64,000 bases of DNA from Devosia aquimaris (GCF_020169335.1 NZ_JAIEZN010000001.1:947426-1011425); one strand, 5' to 3'. Shown: positions 15,483 to 23,829, numbered from the stretch's first letter. Program-made: numbers and translations. The notes: a model not told the origin generated them from the letters alone.

Positions 15483-17969
15483 ATGCCCAGCCCTGCCTCC
15501 CCATCGCATGCGGGCTTTGCCATTGCGCCGGGCGACAGCGTCACCGCCTGGGCGATCTCGCCGGTCTCGGCCTTCGACTATCCCGGCATGGCCGCGCCGG
15601 CCGAGGATCGCGTCAACTACCACTTCATCAACGGTTTCGTGGATGTCGGCACGCTGCCCTGCCGCATCGCCCTGATGCGCGAGCTGTCCACCCGCGTTCC
15701 CGCGCTCCAAACCGACTGGCCCGTCGAGGGCCTGCATCTGCCGGGTGCCAGCCGCCGCGTCGAATTCACCCGCTTCCAGTATCGGCCGACGCGACTGTCG
15801 CGCTGGTGCCGCACCACCTTGGTGCCCACCACGCCGGGCGACCACCGCTTTGACCTGATCACCTGCGGCGGCGTGCACATCTGGGTCGATGGCGCGCTGC
15901 AGGTGGCGTTCGAGCCCTATGTGCGCAATAGCCCGCAGCGCCGCGAGATTGCCCTGCCGCTGCGCGAGGGCGGCAGCGATGTCGTCGTGCTGACCGAGGA
16001 AATGGCCGAGCGCGATACGACCTGGTTTTTCGAGCTCAGCCTGATCAGCCCGGCGCCGATTACCGCCACGCTGCCCGGCGCTCAGGCGCAGGGCGACAGC
16101 GCCGCCATTCGCCAATTGGCCGCCAGCGTGCGCCCGCTCGGCGAACGAGTGGGGCCGGAGGGCCTGGTGCTGCAGTTCGACGCCAGCGTTGCCGTGCCGG
16201 TTGAAATCGCCGTCACCCTGCGCCCAGGCTCCCAGGCCGGCGGCGAACCCCTCCACTATGACCTGACGCTGCCCTCGCAGCAGGACAGCCTTTTTGTCTG
16301 CCCCGCCGAGAGCCTCGCCAGCGGCTTCTATATTGTCGACCTGGTTTTTTCCGCGCAGGGCGCCCGCACCACGCGCGAAATCCACTGCGTCGTGCTGCCC
16401 CAGGTCGAACCGCGCCAGCTCGGCGCCGACATCGCCACCCGCAAGCGCCAGGCGCTCGACCATATTGTCGAGCATGGCGAAGAGCGCATGGGCACCGCGC
16501 TCGCCCTGTTGGCTGCCGGCCATGCCGACGATCCGCGCCTGCGCCGCATCATCGAAAAGACCCTCCATGTCATCGAGGAGCGGCATGACTGCTCCGATTT
16601 CGTCGCAGTGCCGCTGCTCTGGGCGCTGCACCGCTTTGCCGACGGCCTGCCGGCCGATCTCCTGGCCCGCGCTCAGCGCGCGCTGCTGGACTATCGCTAT
16701 TGGGTCGATGAGCCCGGCAATGACGTGATGTGGTTCTGGAGCGAGAATCATGTGCTCTGCTTCCACACCGCGCAATTGTTGGCGGGGCTCCTGCTGCCGG
16801 ACGCTGTGTTTACTGCCTCGGGCCGGACCGGTCGGCAGCAGGCCGAGCTGGGCGAGCAGCGCATGGGCCTCTGGCTCGACGCCATCGAGCGCGATGGTCT
16901 CGCCGAATGGAACTCGGCCGCCTATTACCCCATTGATTTCATTGGCCTGCTCGCCGTGGCCGAACTAGCGCCACCGGCCATCGCCGATCGCGCCAAGGCC
17001 ATGCTCGATCGCCTCTTCGAGATGATCGCGCTCCATACCCTCGCTGGCGTGCCGGCCGGCAGCATGGGCCGCGCTTATGGGTTGGAGCTGACCGCTGGTG
17101 CCATCACCGAGCTGGCGCCCTTTGCCGCCGTGGCCTTCGGCCAGGGCTGGCTCAATCGCGGCGTGGCGGCCTTCCCGCAATTCCTGGTCGGTGCCTATGA
17201 GCCGCCCGCTGCGCTGGCCGAACTGGTCAACCCGCCGCCCGGCCGCGCCGTCACCGCCCATTATGTGCAGGGCCATGCCGGCGTGGGGCGGCTGGCACTC
17301 TACAAGACCGCCCATGTGCAGCTCTCCGCCTGCGTCGATGGCCGCCCGGGCCAGACCGGCCACCAGCAGCATCTGGTCGATGTGCGCCTCGCCACCCATC
17401 CCTTCGCCCGCGCCTGGGTCAATCATCCAGGCGAGGACGATCCCTGGGGCCACAATCGCCCGTCCTATTGGGCCGGCAATGGCGTGATGCCGCGCGTCGG
17501 CGCCCACGACAATGTCGCGCTCCAGCTGTTTGACCTGGGCGCATCGCCCCGCGTGGCCTTCACCCATGCCTATCTGTCGACCTCGGGCATTGACGAGCGC
17601 ATCCTCGAGGGCAACTGGCTCATCGCCCGCGCCGGCCAGGGCGTCGTCGCCATCGGCGCCACGGCGCCGCTCGAGGCGATGACCACAGGGGCAGGCGCCG
17701 GCCGCGAGTATCGCGTCGCAGGCCTCCGCACCGGTTGGGTGACCATTGTCGCCGATTGCCCCGATGCCTCCGCCTTCGCTCGTTTCCGCGCCCGCATCGC
17801 CGAGACGACGCTGACGCTCGAGGGCCGCAGGCTCACCCTCCGCCGCCCCGATGCCCCGGCGCTGACGCTCGACTGGGACCATGGCCTAAGCGTCGACGGC
17901 GCGGCCTGGACCTTCCCCAATCCGACGGTCATACCTGCTGTCGCCACCATTCCGGCCAGGCTCTGGTAG
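15483..17969 (+). CDS. Large unrecognised protein, possible alpha/alpha-toroid glycan enzyme
   Basis: Not recognised with confidence. 828 residues, no signal peptide and no membrane helix. Residues about 1-300 look like beta-sandwich domains (short alternating strands, a PA14-like stretch around LITCGGVHIWVDGALQVAF). Residues about 310-600 are helix-rich with aromatic, acidic motifs typical of an alpha/alpha-toroid active site: VMWFWSENHVLCFH, EWNSAAYYPIDFIGL. The last 200 residues are again beta-rich. This order resembles heparinase-like and polysaccharide-lyase folds and several glycoside hydrolases. Co-orientation with a GH38 mannosidase and LacI (36-base gap) supports a role in cytoplasmic breakdown of a mannose-containing glycan. 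Function is inference. Confidence 0.6.
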   Translation: MPSPASPSHAGFAIAPGDSVTAWAISPVSAFDYPGMAAPAEDRVNYHFINGFVDVGTLPCRIALMRELSTRVPALQTDWPVEGLHLPGASRRVEFTRFQYRPTRLSRWCRTTLVPTTPGDHRFDLITCGGVHIWVDGALQVAFEPYVRNSPQRREIALPLREGGSDVVVLTEEMAERDTTWFFELSLISPAPITATLPGAQAQGDSAAIRQLAASVRPLGERVGPEGLVLQFDASVAVPVEIAVTLRPGSQAGGEPLHYDLTLPSQQDSLFVCPAESLASGFYIVDLVFSAQGARTTREIHCVVLPQVEPRQLGADIATRKRQALDHIVEHGEERMGTALALLAAGHADDPRLRRIIEKTLHVIEERHDCSDFVAVPLLWALHRFADGLPADLLARAQRALLDYRYWVDEPGNDVMWFWSENHVLCFHTAQLLAGLLLPDAVFTASGRTGRQQAELGEQRMGLWLDAIERDGLAEWNSAAYYPIDFIGLLAVAELAPPAIADRAKAMLDRLFEMIALHTLAGVPAGSMGRAYGLELTAGAITELAPFAAVAFGQGWLNRGVAAFPQFLVGAYEPPAALAELVNPPPGRAVTAHYVQGHAGVGRLALYKTAHVQLSACVDGRPGQTGHQQHLVDVRLATHPFARAWVNHPGEDDPWGHNRPSYWAGNGVMPRVGAHDNVALQLFDLGASPRVAFTHAYLSTSGIDERILEGNWLIARAGQGVVAIGATAPLEAMTTGAGAGREYRVAGLRTGWVTIVADCPDASAFARFRARIAETTLTLEGRRLTLRRPDAPALTLDWDHGLSVDGAAWTFPNPTVIPAVATIPARLW

Positions 17970-17978
17970 CCGCGCTGG

Positions 17979-18674
17979 CTAGCCGGCAGCGTCTCCGGTG
18001 AGGCGCCGGCTCCAGTCTTCCACTGTCCCGGTGTCCAGCCGCCGCCGCGCATGGCGGCGCCAGCCTTCGGCCAGCGGCGCCAGTTCGGCCAGCGCGGCAA
18101 GGGCATCGCGATTGAGCGGGTCGCGATAGAAGATCTGCCAGATCCGGCGAATGCTCCACTCCGGCGCCCGTCGGTCGACCAGACGCAACTCACTTTCGGG
18201 CGCAACCGTCCCCGCCTGGAGCACGCGGTAATACCAGCCCGTCCGCCCCGAAATCTGCACGCACCGCGCCAAGTCGGCGACGCCGAAGCGGGCATTGAGC
18301 TTCCAGCAGGGCTGACGTCCCTGGCTGACTTCGATGATCGCCGAGCCCAGCGCAAACACGTCGCCCACGGCCGCATCGGCCTCCGTCAGACCCAGCGTCG
18401 ACAGATTCTCGCCAAAGGCGCCGCATCGGGAAAGCAGGGGCAGGGCGCCCAGTTCCTCGGCCCAGGGCGCATAATGGTCGAACGGATAATGGTGCAGGGC
18501 CTTGTCCGGCCCGCCATGCACCCGCAGGTCGCCCTGCGCATCGCCGGCAAGACCAGACGCAGCCAGCGCAACCGGCCCGGCAACAGCTCGCTTGTCGATG
18601 CCGCTGGGAACACCTTTGTCCCCCAGCGGCCTGACAGCGCCGGTCAACAGTCCTGACAGCCGCAACGGCGTCAT
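17979..18674 (-). CDS. MOSC domain protein (YiiM-like)
   Basis: Protein of 231 residues. Residues about 10-160 form the MOSC beta-barrel: GLAGDAQGDLRVHGGPDKALHHYP, then GENLSTLGL and a conserved cysteine in GRQPCWKLNARF. The C-terminal about 50 residues match the small three-helix domain of YiiM (WQIFYRDPLNRDALAALAEL). Family members handle molybdenum-cofactor-bound or sulfur-bound substrates, and YiiM reduces N-hydroxylated compounds together with a flavin reductase. Its start overlaps the stop of the amidotransferase gene by ATGA, so the two are one operon. A mobA gene occurs elsewhere in the window. Confidence 0.88.
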   Translation of the reverse strand: MTPLRLSGLLTGAVRPLGDKGVPSGIDKRAVAGPVALAASGLAGDAQGDLRVHGGPDKALHHYPFDHYAPWAEELGALPLLSRCGAFGENLSTLGLTEADAAVGDVFALGSAIIEVSQGRQPCWKLNARFGVADLARCVQISGRTGWYYRVLQAGTVAPESELRLVDRRAPEWSIRRIWQIFYRDPLNRDALAALAELAPLAEGWRRHARRRLDTGTVEDWSRRLTGDAAG

Positions 18675-19375
18675 TGGATGTCCAGCCCGTCCAGCCAGTC
18701 CTCAAGCATTTTGCCCGCTGCTGCTGCCAACGGCGCGCCGAACCGGCCAGCGTCTTGGCGCAGGGCGGTGACGTCGATCCCGGCCGATGCCAGCTCGCTG
18801 GCATGGCCCACCAGCCAGCGCTCGAAGCCGGCCTGTGCATCGGCCTCGACATGAAACTGCAGCGCCAGAAGGTTGCGGCCCAGTGCAAAGGCCTGCTGTT
18901 CAACCAGAGTGCTGGCGGCCAAATGCACGGCGCCCTCCGGCAGGGTATAGGTGTCGCCATGCCAGTGCAGCACCGGCAGTCCGTCCAGATGACGCAGCGG
19001 CCCGGCATGACCGTCCGCTGTCAGCGTGAGAGGCGCAAAGCCGATCTCTTTCAGCCCGGATGGACACACCTTCGCGCCCAGCGCCGTAGCCAGCAATTGT
19101 GCCCCAAGGCAGATGCCCAGCACCGGACGATGCGACGCAACGCGCGCCGCAATCAGCGCCTTTTCCCGCGTCAGGAAGGGGTAGGCGCCTTCCTCATAGA
19201 CGCCAATCGGTCCGCCCAGCACCACCAGCAGGTCAGGCGCCAGCGGATCGAAATCGAGGAAGTCGGCGTCGCCGACGGTCCGGTATTGCACGGCATAGCC
19301 ACGCCGCTCCAGCACGGGCGCCAGTGTTCCCAGGTCCTCGAAATGAACATGTCGCAGGGCGGTTACCGTTTTCAT
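18671..19375 (-). CDS. Class I glutamine amidotransferase-like protein (GMP synthase-like)
   Basis: Cytosolic protein of 234 residues with a free-standing GATase1 domain. Seen: LVVLGGPIGVYEE oxyanion region, nucleophile elbow GICLGAQL with C89, and the FHVEAD motif giving H175 and E177, so the catalytic triad is complete. Such stand-alone members include gamma-glutamyl hydrolases acting on polyamine or peptide conjugates. GGGAGA about 8 bases before ATG 19375 decides this start over ATG 19390, which would place that site inside the gene. Four-base overlap with the MOSC gene downstream; the functional link to it is unknown. Confidence 0.85.
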   Translation of the reverse strand: MKTVTALRHVHFEDLGTLAPVLERRGYAVQYRTVGDADFLDFDPLAPDLLVVLGGPIGVYEEGAYPFLTREKALIAARVASHRPVLGICLGAQLLATALGAKVCPSGLKEIGFAPLTLTADGHAGPLRHLDGLPVLHWHGDTYTLPEGAVHLAASTLVEQQAFALGRNLLALQFHVEADAQAGFERWLVGHASELASAGIDVTALRQDAGRFGAPLAAAAGKMLEDWLDGLDIQ

Positions 19376-19521
19376 GCCAGTGTCTCCCATCGGCAGGCCC
19401 TGATTGCCTCGGGCGCGCCATTGACGCTAAGTCTGTTGCGTTTCGTCTCTTCATGCCTGGAGGGGCGGCAACCGCCGGTTCGTCGATGGCAGTCGACGAA
19501 CCGGCACCCATTCGATCGGCC

Positions 19522-20235
19522 TTATTGTGCCGTCGATACCTTGCCAGGCAGGCTGAGGTCGCCCGAGGCAACCTTGAACACATTGTCCACGCATAGCAGC
19601 GGCGCATGCAGGTCGGCATTGATCCGCAGGCCAGCGGTGACGCCGTCATAGGCCGCATCGACCAGTCCGCCCACCAGCGCGATCGGCAGGGTCACGTTGA
19701 CCGTGTCGCCGCTGAGGTCGGTGGCATAGTCCGGGCTGTCGATCAGCAATGGCACCTTCGGCCAGGTTGCCGGCACCTTGGGCGTGGTCCCTTCGGCAAT
19801 GTCGACCACCTTCAACCCGCCGTTGCAGGCCGCGTCCTCGGCCAGCACCACCCAGTGCGGGTGCCACACGTCGCGATTGGCGCCGCCATTGGCCGCGTCG
19901 TCGAAGTCGGGGTGGAAGGTCACCGCCAGTGCGACAATGCCCTGGTCAGCGTCGAAACCAACATCGCTGCTGTTCAGGCTGGTGGGCCAGACATAGGCAT
20001 AGACGCCGGCACCGGCAAAATTGCCGGTGGCTGCGGGCTTTTCGGCACCGGCGGAGCCGCGAACGCGTGTGGAAAACACCGCCATGTCGCCATCGATGCC
20101 GATGCTGGTCTCGATGATGTCCATGGCCGCGGGCACGGTGTCGCTGGGCTCGGCATGGATGCCGGCTTCATGCGCAGAGGCCGGCAGGCAGGCGCTGCAC
20201 AGCAGGGCCGCCAAAAGCAGGATATGTCTGGTCAT
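19522..20235 (-). CDS. Secreted protein of unknown function
   Basis: No function recognised. 237 residues with a signal peptide (hydrophobic LLLAALLCSACLPASA, cleavage likely after ASA), hence periplasmic or secreted. The mature part is acidic and beta-rich, with WHPHWVVLAED, two cysteines that could form a disulfide (in AEDAACNGGLK and LLCVDN), and LLIDSPDYATDLSGDTV. The start at 20235 is taken because upstream in-frame codons lie in the regulator gene and give no signal peptide. Only 7 bases separate it from the MarR-like gene, so the two are co-transcribed and it is probably the regulated output of that regulator. Confidence 0.75.
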   Translation of the reverse strand: MTRHILLLAALLCSACLPASAHEAGIHAEPSDTVPAAMDIIETSIGIDGDMAVFSTRVRGSAGAEKPAATGNFAGAGVYAYVWPTSLNSSDVGFDADQGIVALAVTFHPDFDDAANGGANRDVWHPHWVVLAEDAACNGGLKVVDIAEGTTPKVPATWPKVPLLIDSPDYATDLSGDTVNVTLPIALVGGLVDAAYDGVTAGLRINADLHAPLLCVDNVFKVASGDLSLPGKVSTAQ

Positions 20236-20242
20236 TCTCGTT

Positions 20243-20917
20243 CTATCTCTCTGTTTGAGCCTGGAGGGTTCCGCCATCCGCTGTGAACGCGGCCCAGGTG
20301 GCAGCCCGGGTCGCCGGATCGGCGGTTTCATGTTCGTGGCAATCCATGCGCAGGTCCTGCGAACCGAATGCCGCGTCGACGAAAGTGCAATGATGCGGCC
20401 TGAGCGCATCGGCATGGGCGTTGGGCCGGAAATGCCGGCAACTGACGCACATGCGTTGAATGGGAATGGTGCCGCTGTCCTGCAGCTTGCGGATCATGGC
20501 GACGAGGGCGACCAGCATGTCCTGCTGTTGATCCACCGCCAGGGCACCGACAGCCTGGCCGCCCACGCTGCGCGCGGCCTGTGCTGCCGCCATGGCGTCC
20601 GATCCTGCAGGCGTGAGCATCACCCGCACCGAGCGCGCGTCATCCGCATCGCGCTGGCGCAGCACCAGTCCCTTGCGGTCCAGGGCGTTGATCGAGTCGG
20701 TGGCCGATGGTTGCGACACGCCCAACTGGCTGGCGATCTCGCGCACCGCCAGCCCGCGCCCACGCCCCTCGAGCGCGGCCAGAACGGCCATTTGCGCCGG
20801 ATTGACCCCAGCAGCACGGGCGCTGGCCCAGTCGTCGGCACGCATGGCTGTGGCAACACGCTCCAGTCCCATCTGGATGCGCAGGCTCAGCGAAGTATCG
20901 GCGGTCATGGTGTCCAT
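20243..20917 (-). CDS. MarR family regulator with C-terminal four-cysteine domain
   Basis: 224 residues. Residues about 15-145 are a MarR winged helix: LAVREIASQLGVSQPSATDSINALDRKGLV, then the wing with DADDARSVRVMLT. Residues about 150-200 form an extension not found in classical MarR: C157-x2-C160-x2-F, H175-H176-C177 and D-C193-x-E-H. Four cysteines plus histidines could bind zinc or an iron-sulfur cluster and make the protein a redox or metal sensor. A palindrome ATAGGA-G-TCCTAT lies 12 bases before the start and is a good candidate for its own operator. A secreted protein gene follows after 7 bases. Confidence 0.87.
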   Translation of the reverse strand: MDTMTADTSLSLRIQMGLERVATAMRADDWASARAAGVNPAQMAVLAALEGRGRGLAVREIASQLGVSQPSATDSINALDRKGLVLRQRDADDARSVRVMLTPAGSDAMAAAQAARSVGGQAVGALAVDQQQDMLVALVAMIRKLQDSGTIPIQRMCVSCRHFRPNAHADALRPHHCTFVDAAFGSQDLRMDCHEHETADPATRAATWAAFTADGGTLQAQTER

Positions 20918-20928
20918 GGTGGCTTTAT

Positions 20929-20941
20929 ATAGGAGTCCTAT
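20929..20941. promoter_or_regulatory. Palindromic operator candidate of the MarR-Cys4 gene
   Basis: ATAGGA-G-TCCTAT, perfect 6-base arms about one central base, 12 bases upstream of the regulator ATG on the minus strand and overlapping its A/T-rich promoter stretch. Size and symmetry suit a MarR dimer. Autorepression is inferred from position. Confidence 0.6.
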
Positions 20942-21042
20942 GAAAAGGCAAGATGAGTCTGCATGGATTCAAGCCGGACGCATTCGATCCGCGCAGGAAC
21001 GCGGGCGGCCTTGGGGCGTGAGTGGGAATGGGGTGGGCGGTC

Positions 21043-21119
21043 TGGCGATCCCGACAGGATTCGAACCTGTGACCAACAGCTTAGAAGGCTGCTGCTCTAT
21101 CCAGCTGAGCTACGGGACC
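21043..21119 (-). tRNA. tRNA-Arg (anticodon TCT)
   Basis: Minus-strand 77-base cloverleaf with encoded CCA (21045-21043). Acceptor GGTCCCG against CGGGATC with one G-U type pair, anticodon loop CTTCTAA, T-loop GTTCGAATC. It reads AGA codons, which should be rare in this GC-rich genome. Confidence 0.96.
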
Positions 21120-21220
21120 TGAACCAGACAGGGTTCATGTAGCGGATTCTGCCGCAAAGGGAAGTCCGCTGCGCCGATCATTGGCGGGGCAGGGCGCGCG
21201 GTCAAGGCCGCGCCGGTCGA

Positions 21221-22282
21221 TCACACCACCGGCGCGGGGCGCTGCGAGGCCGGTGCAAAGGCCCGTGTGCTGCCGCGGATGATCAGTTCCGAACTCAGCA
21301 CGGTGTGGCGCGGCACCCGGCGGCGCGGCTCACCCTCGATCAGGTCGATCAGCGCCTCTGCGGCGATACGGCCCAGCGCCTCGCGGGGTTGCCGCATCGT
21401 GGTCAGCGGCGGCCAGAAATGAGCGGCAAAGGCCAGATCGTCAAAGCCCACCACCGAGACATCGCGCGGGCAGTCCAGCCCGTGCTGTCGCAACCCCGAC
21501 AGAAAGCCGATCGCCGTCTCGTCATTGGCCGCAAACATGGCGCTGGGGCGGCTGGACAGCGCCATGTAGCGTTCCGCCGCGGCCAATCCCTGCTGCATGT
21601 CGAAGCCGGCTGGGAGGATCCATTCCGGCCGGATCGCGATCCCCGCGGCAGTCAGCGCCCGGCGATAGCCCGCCTCACGCTCCTCCGTCAGCACATTGCC
21701 GTCCGGCCCCCGGATATGGCCGATCCCGCGATGCCCCAGCCCGATCAGATGCCGCGTCGCCACCTCGGCGGCGAATTCATTGTCCGTCCGCACGCTGTGA
21801 AATGGCGCGCAGGCGATGTCCTCGCAGGCCATGATCAACGGCACGCCGGCAGGTGGCGCCGCCAGTGCCAGCAGCGATTCCAGCGGCACCGATCCATCCA
21901 GCAGCAGCAGCCCGTCGGCGCGGTTGGAGAGGAAATATTCGTGCAGGCGCCGCCCGCTGTCATGGCCGGCGAATCGGTTCGCCACCAGCACGCTGTAGCC
22001 GCGCAGCACGGCCTCGCGCTCGATGGCATCCAGGACCACCGAGAAGAACGTGTTGCCGATGTCCGGCAGGGCAACAAGGATGGTGCGGCTGTTGCGCTGG
22101 CGCAGCGAGCGGGCCGCCTGGTTGAGCGTGTAGCCGGTTTGCTCGACGGCGCGAAAAACGCGCGCACGGGTGTCCTCGCTCACCCTGTCGGGGCTCGACA
22201 GGGCGCGGCTGACTGTGGCGGTAGACACTTTTGCGTTCCGCGCAACGTCTTGAATTGTCGGCGTTTTTCTTATGATTGACAT
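21221..22282 (-). CDS. LacI family repressor of the sugar ABC operon
   Basis: Regulator of 353 residues: N-terminal helix-turn-helix TIQDVARNAKVSTATVSRAL (residues about 9-28), hinge LNQAARSLRQR, then the sugar-binding core with ADGLLLLDGSVPLESL and the DVSVVGFDDLAFA segment typical of GalR/LacI proteins. It is divergent from the sugar-importer operon; the 227-base region between them holds two near-palindromic sites with ATCGAT centres at 22366-22379 and 22401-22414. Repression of the importer and itself, relieved by the imported sugar or a metabolite, is the simplest reading. Confidence 0.93.
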   Translation of the reverse strand: MSIIRKTPTIQDVARNAKVSTATVSRALSSPDRVSEDTRARVFRAVEQTGYTLNQAARSLRQRNSRTILVALPDIGNTFFSVVLDAIEREAVLRGYSVLVANRFAGHDSGRRLHEYFLSNRADGLLLLDGSVPLESLLALAAPPAGVPLIMACEDIACAPFHSVRTDNEFAAEVATRHLIGLGHRGIGHIRGPDGNVLTEEREAGYRRALTAAGIAIRPEWILPAGFDMQQGLAAAERYMALSSRPSAMFAANDETAIGFLSGLRQHGLDCPRDVSVVGFDDLAFAAHFWPPLTTMRQPREALGRIAAEALIDLIEGEPRRRVPRHTVLSSELIIRGSTRAFAPASQRPAPVV

Positions 22283-22333
22283 ACCTGGCAGCGCCCCCCT
22301 CGCTGTCGGTAACGCTTATTGTCTAAATCGATC

Positions 22334-22360
22334 TTGACAGGTCCGCAAGTCGTGTATGAC
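22334..22360 (+). promoter_or_regulatory. Probable promoter of the sugar ABC operon
   Basis: TTGACA (22334-22339) and a possible -10 TATGAC (22355-22360), spacer 15. The first LacI-type operator begins 6 bases further on, so it would cover the transcription start. The short spacer makes the exact -10 uncertain. Confidence 0.5.
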
Positions 22361-22365
22361 ACTAA

Positions 22366-22379
22366 TGAAATCGATTGCA
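22366..22379. promoter_or_regulatory. LacI-type operator O1
   Basis: TGAAATCGATTGCA, near-palindromic about ATCGAT, the symmetry of LacI/GalR targets. It lies just downstream of the proposed -10 and 35 bases centre-to-centre from O2. Confidence 0.72.
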
Positions 22380-22400
22380 GAACTTTCTCACGAAGGGAAA

Positions 22401-22414
22401 TGCAATCGATTACA
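22401..22414. promoter_or_regulatory. LacI-type operator O2
   Basis: TGCAATCGATTACA, same ATCGAT core and TG...CA ends as O1, inverted relative to it. A weaker third copy with ATCGAT stands at 22327-22332 before the -35 box. Confidence 0.7.
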
Positions 22415-22509
22415 TGCAGCCAGCAGGGGATATCTCCCAAGAAGATAACCCTGTGGCTGGCCGCTTCGCGGGAGCGTTAGGCTCCAAGTGATCGTTGGGA
22501 GGACAATCT

Positions 22510-23745
22510 ATGAAGAAATTTGCAGTGGTTGCCGCTATGGCAACTGCTCTCCTCGGCTCCACCGCAGTTCATGCAGCCGATGTTGAGGTGATCCACTGGT
22601 GGACGTCTGGTGGCGAACAGGCCGCCGTGTCCGTGTTTGCCCGTGAGTTCGACGCCCTGGGCGAAGACAAGTGGGTTGATACCGCCATCGCCGGCGGTGA
22701 AAACGCCCGCGCTGCCACGCTGCAGCGCATCCTGGGTGGCGACGCCCCCGGCGCCGCACAGTTCAACCCGGGTCGCCAGTATGAGGAACTGATCAGCGGC
22801 GGCATGCTGCTCGATCTGACCCCGCTGGCCGAGAAGGAAGGCTGGGCCGATTTCATCCGTCCGGCGTCCATCTCTGAAGCCTGCCTGGTCGATGGCCACT
22901 GGTGGTGCGTGCCCGTGAACATCCACTCGTGGAACTGGGCCTGGGCCTCCATGCCTGCCTTCGAAAAGGCTGGCGTCGAGCTGCCGACCAGCTTTGACGA
23001 CTTCCTGACCAAGGCTCCCAAGCTCAAGGAAGCTGGCGTCATTCCCTTCGCGATCGGCGGCGAAAGCTGGCAGATCAACGGTGCGTTCGGCGTGATCCAG
23101 ACCGCTATGCTCGGCCTCGCCGACCGCGAGAAGATCCTCAAGGACAAGGATCTCGAGCTGGCCAAGTCCAAGATGGCTGACGTCTTCACCAAGTTCCGTG
23201 AGTTCAAGCAGTTCTCGGACGAAGGCTCCGCCAACCGCAACTGGAACGACACCACCAACCTCGTGGTGACCGACCAGGCTGCAATGCAGATCATGGGCGA
23301 CTGGGCTCGCGGTGAATTCGGTGTGGCCGGCGAAGTTGCCGGTACCGACTACGCCTGCTTGGCTCTGCCCGTCGAGCACCCGACCGTCTCCACCGGCGGC
23401 GACATCTTCCTGTTCCCCAAGCAGTCGGACCCGGCTGTTGAGGAAGCTCAGCTGAAGATGGCCTCCATGATGGTCAATCCTCAGGTCCAGGCTCTGTTCA
23501 ACAACGCCAAGGGCTCCATGCCCATCCGCGACGACGTTGACATGTCCCTGGCTGACGACTGCATGAAGAAGGGCCTCGAGATCATCAAGGACCCGGCCAA
23601 CATCGCTGTCGACGCTGGCCGCTGGCTGTCGAACGACACGACCGGTCAGATGAACGACCTTGTCGCTCAGTTCTGGGCCGATGACTCCATGACTGTTGAT
23701 GCTGCTGTCGAGCAGTACGTCAACATTCTCCAGACCGCAGAGTAA
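22510..23745 (+). CDS. Sugar ABC transporter substrate-binding protein (CUT1, glucose/mannose type)
   Basis: Periplasmic binding protein of 411 residues. Signal peptide MKKFAVVAAMATALLGSTAV ending in HAA. The mature start DVEVIHWWTSGGEQAAV, then GGENARAATLQRILGG and the tryptophan-rich HSWNWAWASMPAFEKAGV match glucose/mannose-type binding proteins of the CUT1 class. GGGAGGA at 22497-22503 fixes the ATG at 22510 rather than the TTG at 22495. Codon choice is richer in GTT/GCT than in neighbours, as for a strongly expressed protein. A strong terminator follows directly, so it should be made in excess over the permeases. First gene of the importer operon. Confidence 0.93.
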   Translation: MKKFAVVAAMATALLGSTAVHAADVEVIHWWTSGGEQAAVSVFAREFDALGEDKWVDTAIAGGENARAATLQRILGGDAPGAAQFNPGRQYEELISGGMLLDLTPLAEKEGWADFIRPASISEACLVDGHWWCVPVNIHSWNWAWASMPAFEKAGVELPTSFDDFLTKAPKLKEAGVIPFAIGGESWQINGAFGVIQTAMLGLADREKILKDKDLELAKSKMADVFTKFREFKQFSDEGSANRNWNDTTNLVVTDQAAMQIMGDWARGEFGVAGEVAGTDYACLALPVEHPTVSTGGDIFLFPKQSDPAVEEAQLKMASMMVNPQVQALFNNAKGSMPIRDDVDMSLADDCMKKGLEIIKDPANIAVDAGRWLSNDTTGQMNDLVAQFWADDSMTVDAAVEQYVNILQTAE

Positions 23746-23759
23746 TCATTCCCTGCTTG

Positions 23760-23790
23760 GCCGGAGGGCATATGCCCTCCGGCTTTTTTT
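23760..23790 (+). terminator. Intrinsic terminator between binding protein and permease genes
   Basis: GCCGGAGGGCAT-ATGCCCTCCGGC hairpin (23760-23783), perfect, followed by T7 (23784-23790). It lies inside the importer operon and should stop much of the transcription, leaving partial read-through to the permeases. Confidence 0.93.
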
Positions 23791-23829
23791 ATTCTTGCAT
23801 GGCTCGTCCATGCAAAAGGGAGCCCCTCC

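Noticed and set aside
15063-16775. 570-codon minus-strand open frame
   Set aside because: Antisense across LacI and the large unknown gene; no homology recognisable and no ribosome-binding site.
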